Part shown: one piece after another, positions 43,254-52,488 of the stretch | How the letters are laid out: each line of letters begins with the position of its first letter | How positions within the stretch are numbered: position 1 is the stretch's first letter | Source of the DNA: Paracoccus denitrificans | GTDB lineage: Bacteria > Pseudomonadota > Alphaproteobacteria > Rhodobacterales > Rhodobacteraceae | DNA length: 64,000 nt | Assembly: GCA_003240735.1 (NCBI GenBank) | Contig: QFNE01000005.1 | Span: 135,975-199,974 of the forward strand | Direction of reading: 5' to 3' | The notes under the pieces: model-generated | What the model was told of the DNA's origin: nothing | What the model saw: only the letters and a program-made list of their open reading frames with translations | Databases searched by the model: none | Position numbers and translations under genes: made by a program

Positions 43254-45876
43254 TTCCAGAACCCCGGGGCCGACCGCCACCTTTGCGCCCGGTCCGGTGC
43301 CCAGCCAAACCGTCGACCAGACCGCGCTGGATAATTGTGCCCGAGAGCCGATCCAGTTTCTTGGCAGCGTCCAGTCATTCGGCTGCCTGTTGGTTCTGTC
43401 CAATGACTGGATCGTCCAGAACGCTTCGGCCAACACCGCCGATGTCCTTGGGCTGGATCCGGCGGCTATTGTCGCAACCCGCCTGATCGAACATCTGCCG
43501 CCCGACGCGATGCATCTGCTGCGCGGCAAGGTTCAGATGTTGGGACGCGGCGATAACGGCGTGCAGATTTTCGGCGCCGACCTGTTCGATGACGGGCGCT
43601 TGTTCGACGTGGCCGTCCACAGATGCGACGGTCTGTTCCTGTTCGATTTCGAACGTGCCCACGCGAACCGGGGCCGGCACGATCCGTCCATCACGGCGGC
43701 GCTTTTGACGCGGGTGCAGCAGGCAGGCGACGTCACCGCAATGTGTGACATCGCCGTCAACGGCATCTGGGCAATGACCGGCTTTGACCGCGTGATGCTG
43801 TACCGGTTTGAACCCGATTTCAGCGGTGTCGTCATTGCCGAGGCCTTGGGCGCCGGTGCCGAAAGCTATATCGGGCATCGCTTCCCGGCGGCTGACATTC
43901 CACCGCAGGCGCGCGCGCTTTACACCCGCAGCCTGCAGCGGATCATCGCGGATGTGGACGCGCCCGTCTATCCACTGATCCCAGATCACGCGCGCGACGG
44001 TCGCCCGGTGGACCTGTCCTTGTCCGTAACACGCGCCGTATCACCCATTCACCTGCAATACCTGCGCAACATGGGGGTCGGCGCGTCTATGTCTGTTTCC
44101 ATCCTGCGCGATGGAAAGCTGTGGGGCATGGTGGCGTGCCATCACCCCAGACCGCATTACGTCGACTACGAAATCCGTTCGGCGATAGAAATGTTCTGCC
44201 GTCTTCTGTCGTACGAACTTGCGCTGGCCGAAAACCATCAGCAGCAGGACCAGACGAACCGCGCGTATGATCTGCATGAACGGCTGTCGATGCTGGGTGC
44301 CAGCGGCTCGGACCCGGCGTCAGACCTGTCGGATCTGGCCAACGGCATCAACGGGGTGATCCCGGTCGATGGCGTGGCGATGATCAGCGACGGGCTTTAC
44401 CGGTCAGACGGCCTTTCCCCGACAGAGGCGGAGTTTCAGGTTCTGGTGCGCCATCTGGCCCGGTCCGGCGCGGGTCAGGTTTATGCCACCGAACATGTCG
44501 CGGCGGCCTTCCCGGGCGTGATTGCCGATGATCGCGATATCGGCGGGCTTCTTGCGGTTCCGATCCGACGCCAGCCGGCCGAATATGTCCTGCTGCTGCG
44601 GCGCGAAGTCACGCGGACCGTGGACTGGGCCGGACCGCCGGAAAAGCAGATCACGCCTGATGGACGCCTGTCGCCACGGCAAAGCTTTTCGACCTGGCGC
44701 GAAGAGGTCCGCGGACATTCGCAAGCCTGGAGCGTGGGCGACCTGCGGGCCGCCGAAGTGCTGCGCGTAACATTGCTTAAATTGGTGCTGAAACAAACCT
44801 CGGACACCAGCAGCCGCGACCAGCGCCGCAGTCAGCAACAGGAAGTGCTGATTGCCGAACTGAACCACCGAATGCGCAACGTCTTTGGCCTGATCAACGG
44901 ATTGATTGGGCGCGGTGCCGAAAACGAAGACGTTACGACCGAAGTCTTTGCTGACGAAATGCGCGCCCGTGTCGGGGCGTTGGCGCGTGCGCATGACGGG
45001 CTGACCGATATCACCAAGGCCGTGCAGACGGTCTGCGAGGTGATCTCTGACGAAGTCAGCGCGTTTGCCGGAAACAGCACGCACCAGCTGCGGTTTTCTG
45101 GTGGAGATGCTGTCGTCAAACCTTCGGCGCGCAGCACGGTCGCGTTGGTCCTGCACGAACTGGTCACGAACGCCGCAAAATACGGCGCGCTGTCTGTGCC
45201 CGAAGGTGAAGTGGATGTCCGTGTCTTTTCGGGGGCACGCAACGCGCTGCATCTGGTCTGGACCGAGCGTAACGGGCCGCCGGTCACCGCCCCTTCGCGA
45301 AGTGGTTTCGGCAGCACTCTGCTGGCGCGTGCGATCCCGCACGAACTGGACGGAACGGCCAACATCAACTTCGACCCGACCGGGGTGGTGGCAGAATTCT
45401 GCATCCCGCCCGAACAGGTGGAACGGTTTCAGGACGCGCCGCGTGTCGGCGAACCGGCAGTTGTCACCGCGGCAGAGATTGACGGGCTGGTTGCGACGTC
45501 CGATGGCCGCGCGCTGGCGCGCGCCCTCGTCGTCGAAGACAATCTGCTGATCGCAATGAACGCGTCGGATTCCTTGCGCGCTCTGGGCGTGACCGATGTG
45601 GTGATCGTCGGATCGGTCAGTGCGGCGTTGGAGCGCGTGGCCAAAGGAAATTTCGACTTTGCCATCCTCGATCTTGACCTCGGGGGCGTTCTTTCCACCC
45701 CCGTGGCCGAGGCCCTGCGTGCGGCGGGGATCCCGTTCCTGCTGGCCACCGGATACGACGCTGGCGCCGGGGACGAACCCGCATTCCGGGACGTGCCGCT
45801 GTTGCGCAAGCCTTACAGCAATGAAGCGATTTCGCTGGCGCTGTCTACGGCGGGGCTGCTGCAACCGAAATCTTGA
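43246..45876 (+). CDS. bphP: bacteriophytochrome histidine kinase fused to a response-regulator receiver domain
   Basis: This 876-residue red/far-red photoreceptor starts with an N-terminal segment holding the chromophore-binding Cys31 (NCAREPIQF), as in biliverdin phytochromes. PAS (about 35-140), GAF (about 150-310; GHRFPAADIPPQARALY) and PHY (about 330-510; SPIHLQYLRNMGVGASMSVS) domains follow. The kinase module is HWE/HisKA_2 type with phospho-acceptor His541 (ELNHRMRN) and an ATPase with HELVTNAAKYGAL. A receiver domain (about 765-870) ends the protein, with likely acceptor Asp809. The intramolecular receiver means output can be internal. The partner is BphO. Confidence 0.93.
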   Translation: MADSRTPGPTATFAPGPVPSQTVDQTALDNCAREPIQFLGSVQSFGCLLVLSNDWIVQNASANTADVLGLDPAAIVATRLIEHLPPDAMHLLRGKVQMLGRGDNGVQIFGADLFDDGRLFDVAVHRCDGLFLFDFERAHANRGRHDPSITAALLTRVQQAGDVTAMCDIAVNGIWAMTGFDRVMLYRFEPDFSGVVIAEALGAGAESYIGHRFPAADIPPQARALYTRSLQRIIADVDAPVYPLIPDHARDGRPVDLSLSVTRAVSPIHLQYLRNMGVGASMSVSILRDGKLWGMVACHHPRPHYVDYEIRSAIEMFCRLLSYELALAENHQQQDQTNRAYDLHERLSMLGASGSDPASDLSDLANGINGVIPVDGVAMISDGLYRSDGLSPTEAEFQVLVRHLARSGAGQVYATEHVAAAFPGVIADDRDIGGLLAVPIRRQPAEYVLLLRREVTRTVDWAGPPEKQITPDGRLSPRQSFSTWREEVRGHSQAWSVGDLRAAEVLRVTLLKLVLKQTSDTSSRDQRRSQQQEVLIAELNHRMRNVFGLINGLIGRGAENEDVTTEVFADEMRARVGALARAHDGLTDITKAVQTVCEVISDEVSAFAGNSTHQLRFSGGDAVVKPSARSTVALVLHELVTNAAKYGALSVPEGEVDVRVFSGARNALHLVWTERNGPPVTAPSRSGFGSTLLARAIPHELDGTANINFDPTGVVAEFCIPPEQVERFQDAPRVGEPAVVTAAEIDGLVATSDGRALARALVVEDNLLIAMNASDSLRALGVTDVVIVGSVSAALERVAKGNFDFAILDLDLGGVLSTPVAEALRAAGIPFLLATGYDAGAGDEPAFRDVPLLRKPYSNEAISLALSTAGLLQPKS

Positions 45877-45904
45877 CGTGGCGGGGCCAGCACGGCCCCG
45901 CGCT

Positions 45905-46513
45905 TCAGACAGTCTGCAGCAGCGCCATGGCCTGCGCGGCCAGTTCACCCGGTGTGGCGCCGTCGTCGGCAAGCCGAACGTCAGCCGGGCGGGCGGTGGT
46001 CAGAACTGCGCGGACATTGCGCATGTCATTGTCCACCCGTGCCTGCGCAGCGTCCCCGGTCAGTCCCTGATCGCGCCACCGCGTCGCAAATCGGGTCTGC
46101 AACCTCGCCTCTGGGACGTCCAGAAACACCGTCGCATCCCAGATGTCCTGCATCTCGGCCCAGCCGGGCAGGTCGGCCAGAAGGTAATTCCCTTCGACGA
46201 TCAGCACGCGGTCTTCAGGACCGATCCAAATCGCACCGGCAATCGCCGCATCGCGGTCGCGGTCGAATGCGGGCAGGATCACCTCATCCTCACCCGCTTT
46301 CAGACGGCGCAGCGCGTGGGCCAGACCGGCAGTGTCGAACGTCTCTGGCGCACCCTTGCGCGGGCGCAGTCCCGCTGCGTCCAGAAGGATGTTGTCCAGA
46401 TGGAACCCGTCCATCGGCACCACCCGCGCCCCTAAAGCCTGCGCCAGCACCGGGGCGAGGGTCGATTTCCCCGCCCCCGGCGGACCGGCCAGCGCAATCA
46501 GACGGCGTGTCAC
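45905..46513 (-). CDS. frcK: P-loop kinase of the fructose ABC operon
   Basis: This 202-residue protein starts with GTG (VTRRLIALAGPPGAGKST) overlapping the frcA stop by 4 bases. The Walker A motif is GPPGAGKST, and MDGFHLDN, FDRDRDAAI and IVEGNYLL are typical of the uridine/pantothenate kinase-like FrcK family. In Sinorhizobium, frcK ends the frcBCAK fructose operon, matching this order. Its phosphate acceptor is not proven; a sugar or nucleoside is possible. Confidence 0.86.
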   Translation of the reverse strand: MTRRLIALAGPPGAGKSTLAPVLAQALGARVVPMDGFHLDNILLDAAGLRPRKGAPETFDTAGLAHALRRLKAGEDEVILPAFDRDRDAAIAGAIWIGPEDRVLIVEGNYLLADLPGWAEMQDIWDATVFLDVPEARLQTRFATRWRDQGLTGDAAQARVDNDMRNVRAVLTTARPADVRLADDGATPGELAAQAMALLQTV

Positions 46514-47343
46514 GCCATCACATCCTCGGGCTGCTTGGCGCCGGTCATATAGGCGACGGCGTCCGACATGCTGTGATCCTTGGGATTGATCACGCAAAGC
46601 CGCTTGCCCAGACGGTGGATGTGAATCCGGTCTGCGATTTCAAACACATGAGGCATGTTGTGCGAAATAAGGACGATCGGCACGCCCTTTGACCGCACGT
46701 CCTGGATCAGGTCCAGCACGCGACGGCTTTCCTTGACGCCCAGCGCGGCAGTCGGCTCATCCAGGAAAATCACGCGGCTGCCAAAGGCGGCAGCGCGTGC
46801 CACCGCGATGCCCTGACGCTGACCACCCGACAGCGTTTCGACGGGCTGGTCGATCGACTGGATCGTCATCAGGCCCAACTCGGACAGTTTCTGGCGGCTG
46901 AACTGCGCCATCGCGGGGCGGTCCAGCATCCCGAACCAACGGCCCAAGGGACCGGCGGTCTTGATCTCGCGCCCCATGAACATGTTGTCGGCAATCGACA
47001 GCGCGGGCGACAACGCCAGCGTCTGATAGACCGTCTCGATCCCCGCGCGACGCGCCTCGAGCGGAGAGCCGAAGCGCACGGGTTGGCCGTCCAGACGGAT
47101 TTCCCCTTCGTCGGGCTGCACCGCGCCGGACAGCGCCTTGATCATCGAGGACTTGCCGGCGCCGTTGTCGCCAATGACGGCCAGAATCTCGCCGGGGTAA
47201 AGGTCGAAATCGGCGCCGTTGATGGCCGTCACGCGGCCATAACGCTTGATCAATCCACGCCCGGTCAGGATCGGCTGACGATCCTGCGTGGGGGTCAAAG
47301 GGGCCCGCGCGGTGGCAGGTGCGGTTGCGGTTTCGATGCTCAT
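46510..47343 (-). CDS. frcA: sugar ABC transporter ATP-binding protein FrcA
   Basis: This 277-residue ATPase has one nucleotide-binding domain: Walker A GDNGAGKSS, signature LSGGQRQGIAVARA, Walker B VIFLDEPTAALG and the switch His in ISHNMPHVFE. Single-domain ATPases are typical of the FrcA group, unlike the double-domain RbsA/MglA. The start at MSIETATAP overlaps the frcC stop (ATGA). A preceding Ala/Thr/Pro-rich stretch is short and disordered. Confidence 0.92.
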   Translation of the reverse strand: MSIETATAPATARAPLTPTQDRQPILTGRGLIKRYGRVTAINGADFDLYPGEILAVIGDNGAGKSSMIKALSGAVQPDEGEIRLDGQPVRFGSPLEARRAGIETVYQTLALSPALSIADNMFMGREIKTAGPLGRWFGMLDRPAMAQFSRQKLSELGLMTIQSIDQPVETLSGGQRQGIAVARAAAFGSRVIFLDEPTAALGVKESRRVLDLIQDVRSKGVPIVLISHNMPHVFEIADRIHIHRLGKRLCVINPKDHSMSDAVAYMTGAKQPEDVMA

Positions 47344-48404
47344 GCCGTCAGTTTCCTGATCCACTGGTCAACCGCCACGGCGATGATGATCAGCCAGCCG
47401 GTTGCGAAAAGTTGCCACAGAACGTCCACGCCCATCATTTTCAGGCCCGAATTGAAGACGCCCACGATCAGCGCGCCGATCAGCGGTCCAAGGATCGATC
47501 CACGGCCACCGAACAGGCTGATGCCACCGATCACCACGGCGGTGATGCTTTCAAGGTTGGCTTCCTGGAACGAGGTCGGCGACAGCGACCCGACGCGTCC
47601 GATCGAGACCCAGCCTGCCAGCGCACAGATGACGCCCGCGACGACATAGACGCTTATCAGCGTGCGGTCGGTGCGGATACCGGCAAGGTTCGCGGCCTCT
47701 TTGTCGTCGCCGACGGCATAGACGCGCCGGCCCCATGCGGTGCGGTAAAGCGCAAACCAGAGGACGGCGAAGATCACCACCATCAGGACAGTGCCCCAGG
47801 TGAAGACGGCGCCGCCGATGCTGAAGCGTTCCCCGAACAGCTTCAGCAGCGGCGCGTCGGCATCCAGCGTCTGGCTGCGAATGGTTGCGCGGTCGCTGAT
47901 GTAGTAGTTCAGCGCCAGAAAGACGTTCCACGTGCCAAGCGTCGTGATGAACGGGGGCAGGCGCAGCCGGGTGATCAGCAGCCCGTTGATCGCGCCGGTC
48001 AGCGCCCCGCCCAGCATGCCGCCGATGATGGCAAGCGGAACCGGCAAGCCCAGCCCGATGGCCAGCTTGCCCATGATGACGCTGGTCAGAACCATCACCG
48101 CGCCGACCGACAGATCGATCCCGGCGGTCAGGATGACCAGACTTTGCGCGGCGGCCAGAATGCCCACTACGGCAACCTGCTGCATGATCAGCGACAGGTT
48201 GAATGCGGAAAAGAAGTTCGGCGCCAGCGCTCCGAACCCGGCAAGCGAGATTGCCAGCACGATGACCGGGACCATCGTCGGATTGCGGTGCAGGAACTTC
48301 TGCAGATGATGCAGCGCCCCGCCCGGATGGGGCTGGTCGAATGACGCCACGGCGTCGCTGGCAGTCGTTGCGCGCGTGCCGGAGGTATCAGAGCTGTCGG
48401 ACAT
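47340..48404 (-). CDS. frcC: sugar ABC transporter permease FrcC
   Basis: This 354-residue permease of the RbsC/AraH family has about ten hydrophobic helices, with LAAAQSLVILTAGIDLSVGAVM split over two helices and the cytoplasmic EAA-like loop TAWGRRVYAVGDDKEAANLAGI. IGGISLFGGRGSILG is a family mark. AAAGGA precedes the ATG. It forms the membrane channel for the FrcB-delivered sugar. Confidence 0.93.
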   Translation of the reverse strand: MSDSSDTSGTRATTASDAVASFDQPHPGGALHHLQKFLHRNPTMVPVIVLAISLAGFGALAPNFFSAFNLSLIMQQVAVVGILAAAQSLVILTAGIDLSVGAVMVLTSVIMGKLAIGLGLPVPLAIIGGMLGGALTGAINGLLITRLRLPPFITTLGTWNVFLALNYYISDRATIRSQTLDADAPLLKLFGERFSIGGAVFTWGTVLMVVIFAVLWFALYRTAWGRRVYAVGDDKEAANLAGIRTDRTLISVYVVAGVICALAGWVSIGRVGSLSPTSFQEANLESITAVVIGGISLFGGRGSILGPLIGALIVGVFNSGLKMMGVDVLWQLFATGWLIIIAVAVDQWIRKLTA

Positions 48405-48436
48405 CGACGGTCCTTTGAATTCAGGTCAATTTGAAA

Positions 48437-48466
48437 ATGGGCGACACGACATGACGCGCCGCCCAT
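48437..48466 (-). other. intercistronic hairpin between frcB and frcC
   Basis: ATGGGCG and CGCCCAT arms (48437-48443 and 48460-48466) form a 7-bp stem with a 16-base loop; on the minus strand TTTTC follows. It probably attenuates read-through or stabilises the binding-protein mRNA, giving more FrcB than permease. Confidence 0.55.
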
Positions 48467-48488
48467 CCGTCATTTCAGATCAGGGCGA

Positions 48489-49526
48489 TCAGCCCCAGCA
48501 CTGCGCCAGGCCTTCGTCGGCCGTGATCGACGGCACGCCTTCAACCGGCTGGTCAGTGACCAGATTGACGCCGGTGTTGAAGAAATCGAGGCCTTCGGAC
48601 GTCGCAGGCTTGGTCCCGTCCTTGGCGAACGCGGCAATCGCCTCGATCCCCTTGGATGCCATCAGCAGCGGATATTGCTGCGAGGTGGCGGCAATCACGC
48701 CTTCCTTGACGTTCTGGACGCCGGGGCAGCCGCCATCGATCGACACGATGATGACGTCCTTGTCCTTGCCCATCGACTTCAGCGCGTCATACGCACCCGC
48801 CGCAGCCGGTTCGTTGATGGTATAGACCAGATTGATGCCGGGATCGCGCTGCAGCAGCGTTTCCATCGCCGTGCGGCCACCCTCTTCGTTGCCGCTGGTC
48901 AGTTCCTGACCGACGATGCGCGGGTCGGTTTCGTCGCCCCATTTGGTCTTGTCGCCGACATCGATGCCAAAGCCGGTGAAGAAGCCCTGGTTGCGCAGGA
49001 CGTCAACCGACGGCTGCACTTCGGTCAGGTTCAGCGCGGCGATCTTGGCATTGGCGGCATCTGCGCCCATCTTGCCTTTGGCCCATGCGCCAACCAGACG
49101 ACCCGCTTCGAAGTTGTCGGTCGCAAAGGTGGCGTCGGCGGCATCGATCGGGTCCAGCGGCGTATCCAGCGCGATGACCAGAATGCCCGCATCACGCGCC
49201 TGCTTGACGCTTTCGGTGATGGCCTTGGTGTCCGAGGCCACGATCAGGATCCCCTTCACGCCGGATGCCATGCAGCTTTCCATGGCGTCCTGCTGGGCCT
49301 GATGGTCGCCGTCGACCTTGCCGGCAAAGGTTTTCAGATCAACGCCCAGTTCCTTGGCCTTGGCCGTCGCACCTTCCTTCATCTTCACGAAGAAGGGGTT
49401 GATGTCCGTCTTGGTGATCAGACAAGCGCTGACAGGTTCCTGCGCCGCTGCGCCAAAGCTGGAAAATGCCAGTGCGGCCGCGCCGGCCATAAGCGTGCGT
49501 GCGATGGTGACGGTCTTCGTCGTCAT
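48489..49526 (-). CDS. frcB: sugar ABC transporter substrate-binding protein FrcB
   Basis: This 345-residue periplasmic binding protein has a signal peptide (about 1-28, GAAAQE). The ribose/fructose-type fold shows ACLITKTDINPFFVKMKEGA in pieces, DTPLDPIDAADATFATDN and VYTINEPAAAGAY. The preferred start is MTTKTVTIARTLMAG; the upstream extension lacks signal-peptide features. Fructose is the substrate in characterised frcBCAK systems, and mannose or ribose can also be bound. Confidence 0.92.
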   Translation of the reverse strand: MTTKTVTIARTLMAGAAALAFSSFGAAAQEPVSACLITKTDINPFFVKMKEGATAKAKELGVDLKTFAGKVDGDHQAQQDAMESCMASGVKGILIVASDTKAITESVKQARDAGILVIALDTPLDPIDAADATFATDNFEAGRLVGAWAKGKMGADAANAKIAALNLTEVQPSVDVLRNQGFFTGFGIDVGDKTKWGDETDPRIVGQELTSGNEEGGRTAMETLLQRDPGINLVYTINEPAAAGAYDALKSMGKDKDVIIVSIDGGCPGVQNVKEGVIAATSQQYPLLMASKGIEAIAAFAKDGTKPATSEGLDFFNTGVNLVTDQPVEGVPSITADEGLAQCWG

Positions 49527-49605
49527 TGTTCGTATTCCTCCCCAGGAAGCGACACTGCAGGTCGCGAATGAACGCAATCCAGCACGCAACGACACGGCCT
49601 GTCAA

Positions 49606-49626
49606 TAAATCAATCTTCTTGATTTA
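49606..49626. promoter_or_regulatory. candidate FrcR operator
   Basis: TAAATCAA (49606-49613) and TTGATTTA (49619-49626) form a perfect inverted repeat with a 5-base spacer in the 118-base gap between divergent frcB and frcR. It is AT-rich in a GC-rich region and lies close to both starts, suitable for a ROK-family repressor. Confidence 0.65.
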
Positions 49627-49644
49627 AAGATTTAGTTGGGCAGC

Positions 49645-50826
49645 ATGCGGGCCATCATGCTTGCTCATCGCCCTGAATCCATGCGCCGCCACAACGCGCG
49701 GCTTGTCCTGACGCTGCTGCGCCGAGAGGGGGCGATGCCCCGCAGCAAGCTGGCGCAGGCAAGCGGGCTGTCGGCACAGGCCGTCACCGACATCGTCCGC
49801 GACCTGCTGGCACGCGGACTGATTGCGTCGGAAGACCGGGTCCGGGGACGGATCGGCCAACCGACCGTGCCGTTGGCGCTGGCGCCGCGCGGGGCGTTTT
49901 CGCTGGGTTTGCAGGTCGGGCGACGCAGCGCGGGAATGGTGCTGGTCGATTTCGCGGGCAAGGTCCTGGGCAGCCGAACGATCAGCTATGCCACGCCCGA
50001 ACCCCACCCCGATGCGGTCATCGCCTTTGCCGTCGACGCGGCGGCAGAGCTGACCGACCCGACAGACGGGGCATTGACGGCGGACGAACGCGCGCGCGTC
50101 GCGGGGATCGGGGTCGCGATGCCGTTTCGCATGTGGGACTGGGGTGCGGGCTTCGCACCATGGCGCAACCGGCATCTGGCGCCCGAGCTTGGCCAGCTGA
50201 CCGGCCTGCCCGCCTGGGTGGAAAACGACGCTTCTGCCGCTTGCGGGGCCGAACTGATCTTTGGTCGCAAGGACCTGCCGGGCGATTTCCTGCATGTCTA
50301 TGTCGGCTACTACGCCGGGGGCGGGTTGGTGCTGGGCGGTCAGTTGTGGCTGGGGCCGCACGGGAACGCAGCGGCCATCGGCTCAACCCCCGTGCCGCGC
50401 CCCGACGGGCGGGTGGTCCAGTTGCTGGAGCAGGCGTCGCTTGCGCCCTTGGAGGATGCGGTCGGCGAACAGCTTCCCGTCAATGCCCTGCACGACGATG
50501 ACGAACACACCATTCCCGCGACAGTCCGCGCCGAGTGGCTGCGCACGGCAGGTGCCGCGATTGCCTTCGCCAGCCTGTCGGCCACGACCATTCTGGACCT
50601 GGAGGCCGTCGTCATCGACGGTGCCATGTCTGCGGATTTGCGCGATGATCTGGTGGCGGCGGTGAATGCGGCGCTGCGGGACCTGCCCGGCGCAGGTGTC
50701 GGCCTGCCCCGCGTGCTGTCGGGCAGCCTAGGCCGGTCGGCACGAGCGATCGGGGCGGCAGCCCTGCCCTTGGCAGAACAGTTCATGCTGGGTGTGGTCA
50801 AACCGTCGCCCGCGACAGGCGGCTAG
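49645..50826 (+). CDS. frcR: ROK-family transcriptional regulator FrcR
   Basis: This 393-residue regulator has an N-terminal winged HTH (about 15-75; RSKLAQASGLSAQAVTDIVRDLL in separate helices) and a ROK sugar-kinase-like domain with ENDASAACGAELIFG and the GYYAGGGLVLGG segment. The usual ROK zinc site CxCGxxGC is not present, as in the FrcR group. The ATG at 49645 is chosen over a TTG 9 bases earlier. It is divergent from frcBCAK and likely represses it until fructose or its phosphate binds. Confidence 0.88.
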   Translation: MRAIMLAHRPESMRRHNARLVLTLLRREGAMPRSKLAQASGLSAQAVTDIVRDLLARGLIASEDRVRGRIGQPTVPLALAPRGAFSLGLQVGRRSAGMVLVDFAGKVLGSRTISYATPEPHPDAVIAFAVDAAAELTDPTDGALTADERARVAGIGVAMPFRMWDWGAGFAPWRNRHLAPELGQLTGLPAWVENDASAACGAELIFGRKDLPGDFLHVYVGYYAGGGLVLGGQLWLGPHGNAAAIGSTPVPRPDGRVVQLLEQASLAPLEDAVGEQLPVNALHDDDEHTIPATVRAEWLRTAGAAIAFASLSATTILDLEAVVIDGAMSADLRDDLVAAVNAALRDLPGAGVGLPRVLSGSLGRSARAIGAAALPLAEQFMLGVVKPSPATGG

Positions 50827-51671
50827 TCCCGCCAGTTCAGAAAGCGTTTCTCGATCCAGCCGATGACCGCACTCAGGATCAGGCCCAGCACCGACAGGAC
50901 GGTCACACCGGCAAACAGCCGGTTCAGATCGTAAAGCGATCCGGCCTCTAGGATATAGGCGCCGATTCCGAACTGCGCGCCCAGCATTTCGGCCGCGACC
51001 AGCAGGATGATCCCGATGGCCAGCGACACCCGCAGGCCCGACAGGATGCCCGGAAACGCGCCCGGCAGGACAATCTTGCTGACGATGGCCCACCAGGACA
51101 GGCCAAAGCTTTGGCCCATGCGGATCAGCGACCGGTCGACGTTGTCGACCGCGCCGAAGGTGGACACGACCGTGGGGGTAAAGACGCCGAATGCGATCAG
51201 TGCGTATTTGGACGCCTCATCGATGCCGAACCAGATCACGAACAGTGGCAGCAGCGCGATCTTGGGAATCGGAAACAGCGCCGAGATCAACGGCAGGAAT
51301 CCGGCCCGCACCAACGTGAAAAGACCGATGGCCGTGCCGAGCGCGACACCCGCAAGCGCGCCGATCAGGCCGCCCACGAACAGGCGCTGCAGCGAGGGCA
51401 CAAGATGCAGCCACAGTTGACCGCTGGTGATCAGGCCCCACAGGGTCTTGGCCACCTCGGACGGGCGCGGCATCGTCAGGCTGGAAATCACCCCGGTTCG
51501 CGTCCCGATTTCCAGAACAAGGATCAGGACGACGAACACCACCGGCGCCACGCCGCGCATGTTCTTGGGCGCAAAGCCGCCGCCCCGAAACGGTACAGGA
51601 CGCACCGTTTCCCGTGCTTCGGTGCGGTGTGTCGCGCGCGGCGCGCCGGGGGTGGCAGTGGCGTCAGCCAT
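50823..51671 (-). CDS. ABC transporter permease, nitrate/sulfonate/taurine type
   Basis: This 282-residue permease of the SsuC/TauC family has six helices after a polar N-terminus and the EAA motif GQSFGLSWWAIVSKIVLPGAFPGI, seen in parts. SIAMPRPSEV-like SLTMPRPSEVAKTLW and LFPIPKIALLPLFVIWFG are typical. It overlaps the ATPase gene by 8 bases and the convergent frcR by 4. The substrate is unclear. Confidence 0.88.
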   Translation of the reverse strand: MADATATPGAPRATHRTEARETVRPVPFRGGGFAPKNMRGVAPVVFVVLILVLEIGTRTGVISSLTMPRPSEVAKTLWGLITSGQLWLHLVPSLQRLFVGGLIGALAGVALGTAIGLFTLVRAGFLPLISALFPIPKIALLPLFVIWFGIDEASKYALIAFGVFTPTVVSTFGAVDNVDRSLIRMGQSFGLSWWAIVSKIVLPGAFPGILSGLRVSLAIGIILLVAAEMLGAQFGIGAYILEAGSLYDLNRLFAGVTVLSVLGLILSAVIGWIEKRFLNWRD

Positions 51672-52431
51672 CGACCAGTTCCTGATCGGCGGCCCTGGCC
51701 TCTTCGCGCATAAGGTCCCACAGCTCGGTCTGTTTGGCCTTCAACAACGGCTCTCCCATGTGACGGTCAGCCAGCGGCATGTCGATCTGCACTTCCTTGT
51801 GGATGCGGCCGGGGCGACGCGACAGCACGACGATGCGGTGACCCAGACGCACGGCCTCGTTCAGGTTGTGCGTCACATAAACGGCGGTAAAGGGCTGGCG
51901 CGTCCACAGATCGATCAGGTCGTCCATCAGCAGTTCGCGCGTCTGGCTGTCCAGCGCGGACAAGGGTTCATCCATCAGCATCACCGCAGGCCGCACCGCC
52001 AGCGCGCGTGCAATGGCCACACGCTGTTTCATGCCGCCCGAGAGTTGCTCGGGCAGCGCCTTGGCGAAATCGGTCAGGCGGGTCCGGGCCAGAACGTCCC
52101 GGACGATGGCGTCGGTTTCCGCCTTGGGCAGCTTGTGATCTTCCAGCACCAGACGAACGTTGCCTTCCACCGTGCGCCACGGCAGCAGCGCGAAGTGCTG
52201 GAAGATATAGGTCAGCGGATTGAGCGATGTCGCGGGCGGCGATCCGATCTGCAGGACCTGCCCCCGGTCCGGCCGCTCCAACCCGCCGATGAAACGCAGC
52301 AGCGTGGACTTGCCGCAGCCCGACGGTCCGACCAGACACACGATCTGACCTTGCTTGATGTCGAGCGAGATGTTCCGCACGACTTCAACCGGGCCATAGG
52401 AATGGCTGATATCGTCAAGCTTGATGTCCAT
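51664..52431 (-). CDS. ABC transporter ATP-binding protein, nitrate/sulfonate/taurine type
   Basis: This 255-residue ATPase of the SsuB/TauB family has Walker A GPSGCGKST, signature LSGGMKQRVAIARAL and Walker B VMLMDEPLSALD. FQHFALLPWRTVEGNV is typical of this group. It starts 57 bases after the binding-protein gene and overlaps the permease gene. Confidence 0.92.
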   Translation of the reverse strand: MDIKLDDISHSYGPVEVVRNISLDIKQGQIVCLVGPSGCGKSTLLRFIGGLERPDRGQVLQIGSPPATSLNPLTYIFQHFALLPWRTVEGNVRLVLEDHKLPKAETDAIVRDVLARTRLTDFAKALPEQLSGGMKQRVAIARALAVRPAVMLMDEPLSALDSQTRELLMDDLIDLWTRQPFTAVYVTHNLNEAVRLGHRIVVLSRRPGRIHKEVQIDMPLADRHMGEPLLKAKQTELWDLMREEARAADQELVDG

Positions 52432-52488
52432 GCCCTGTCCTAGTCCACCATCCTTTTTCGCCGCCCTGATGCCGTGCGACCCCTGCGC

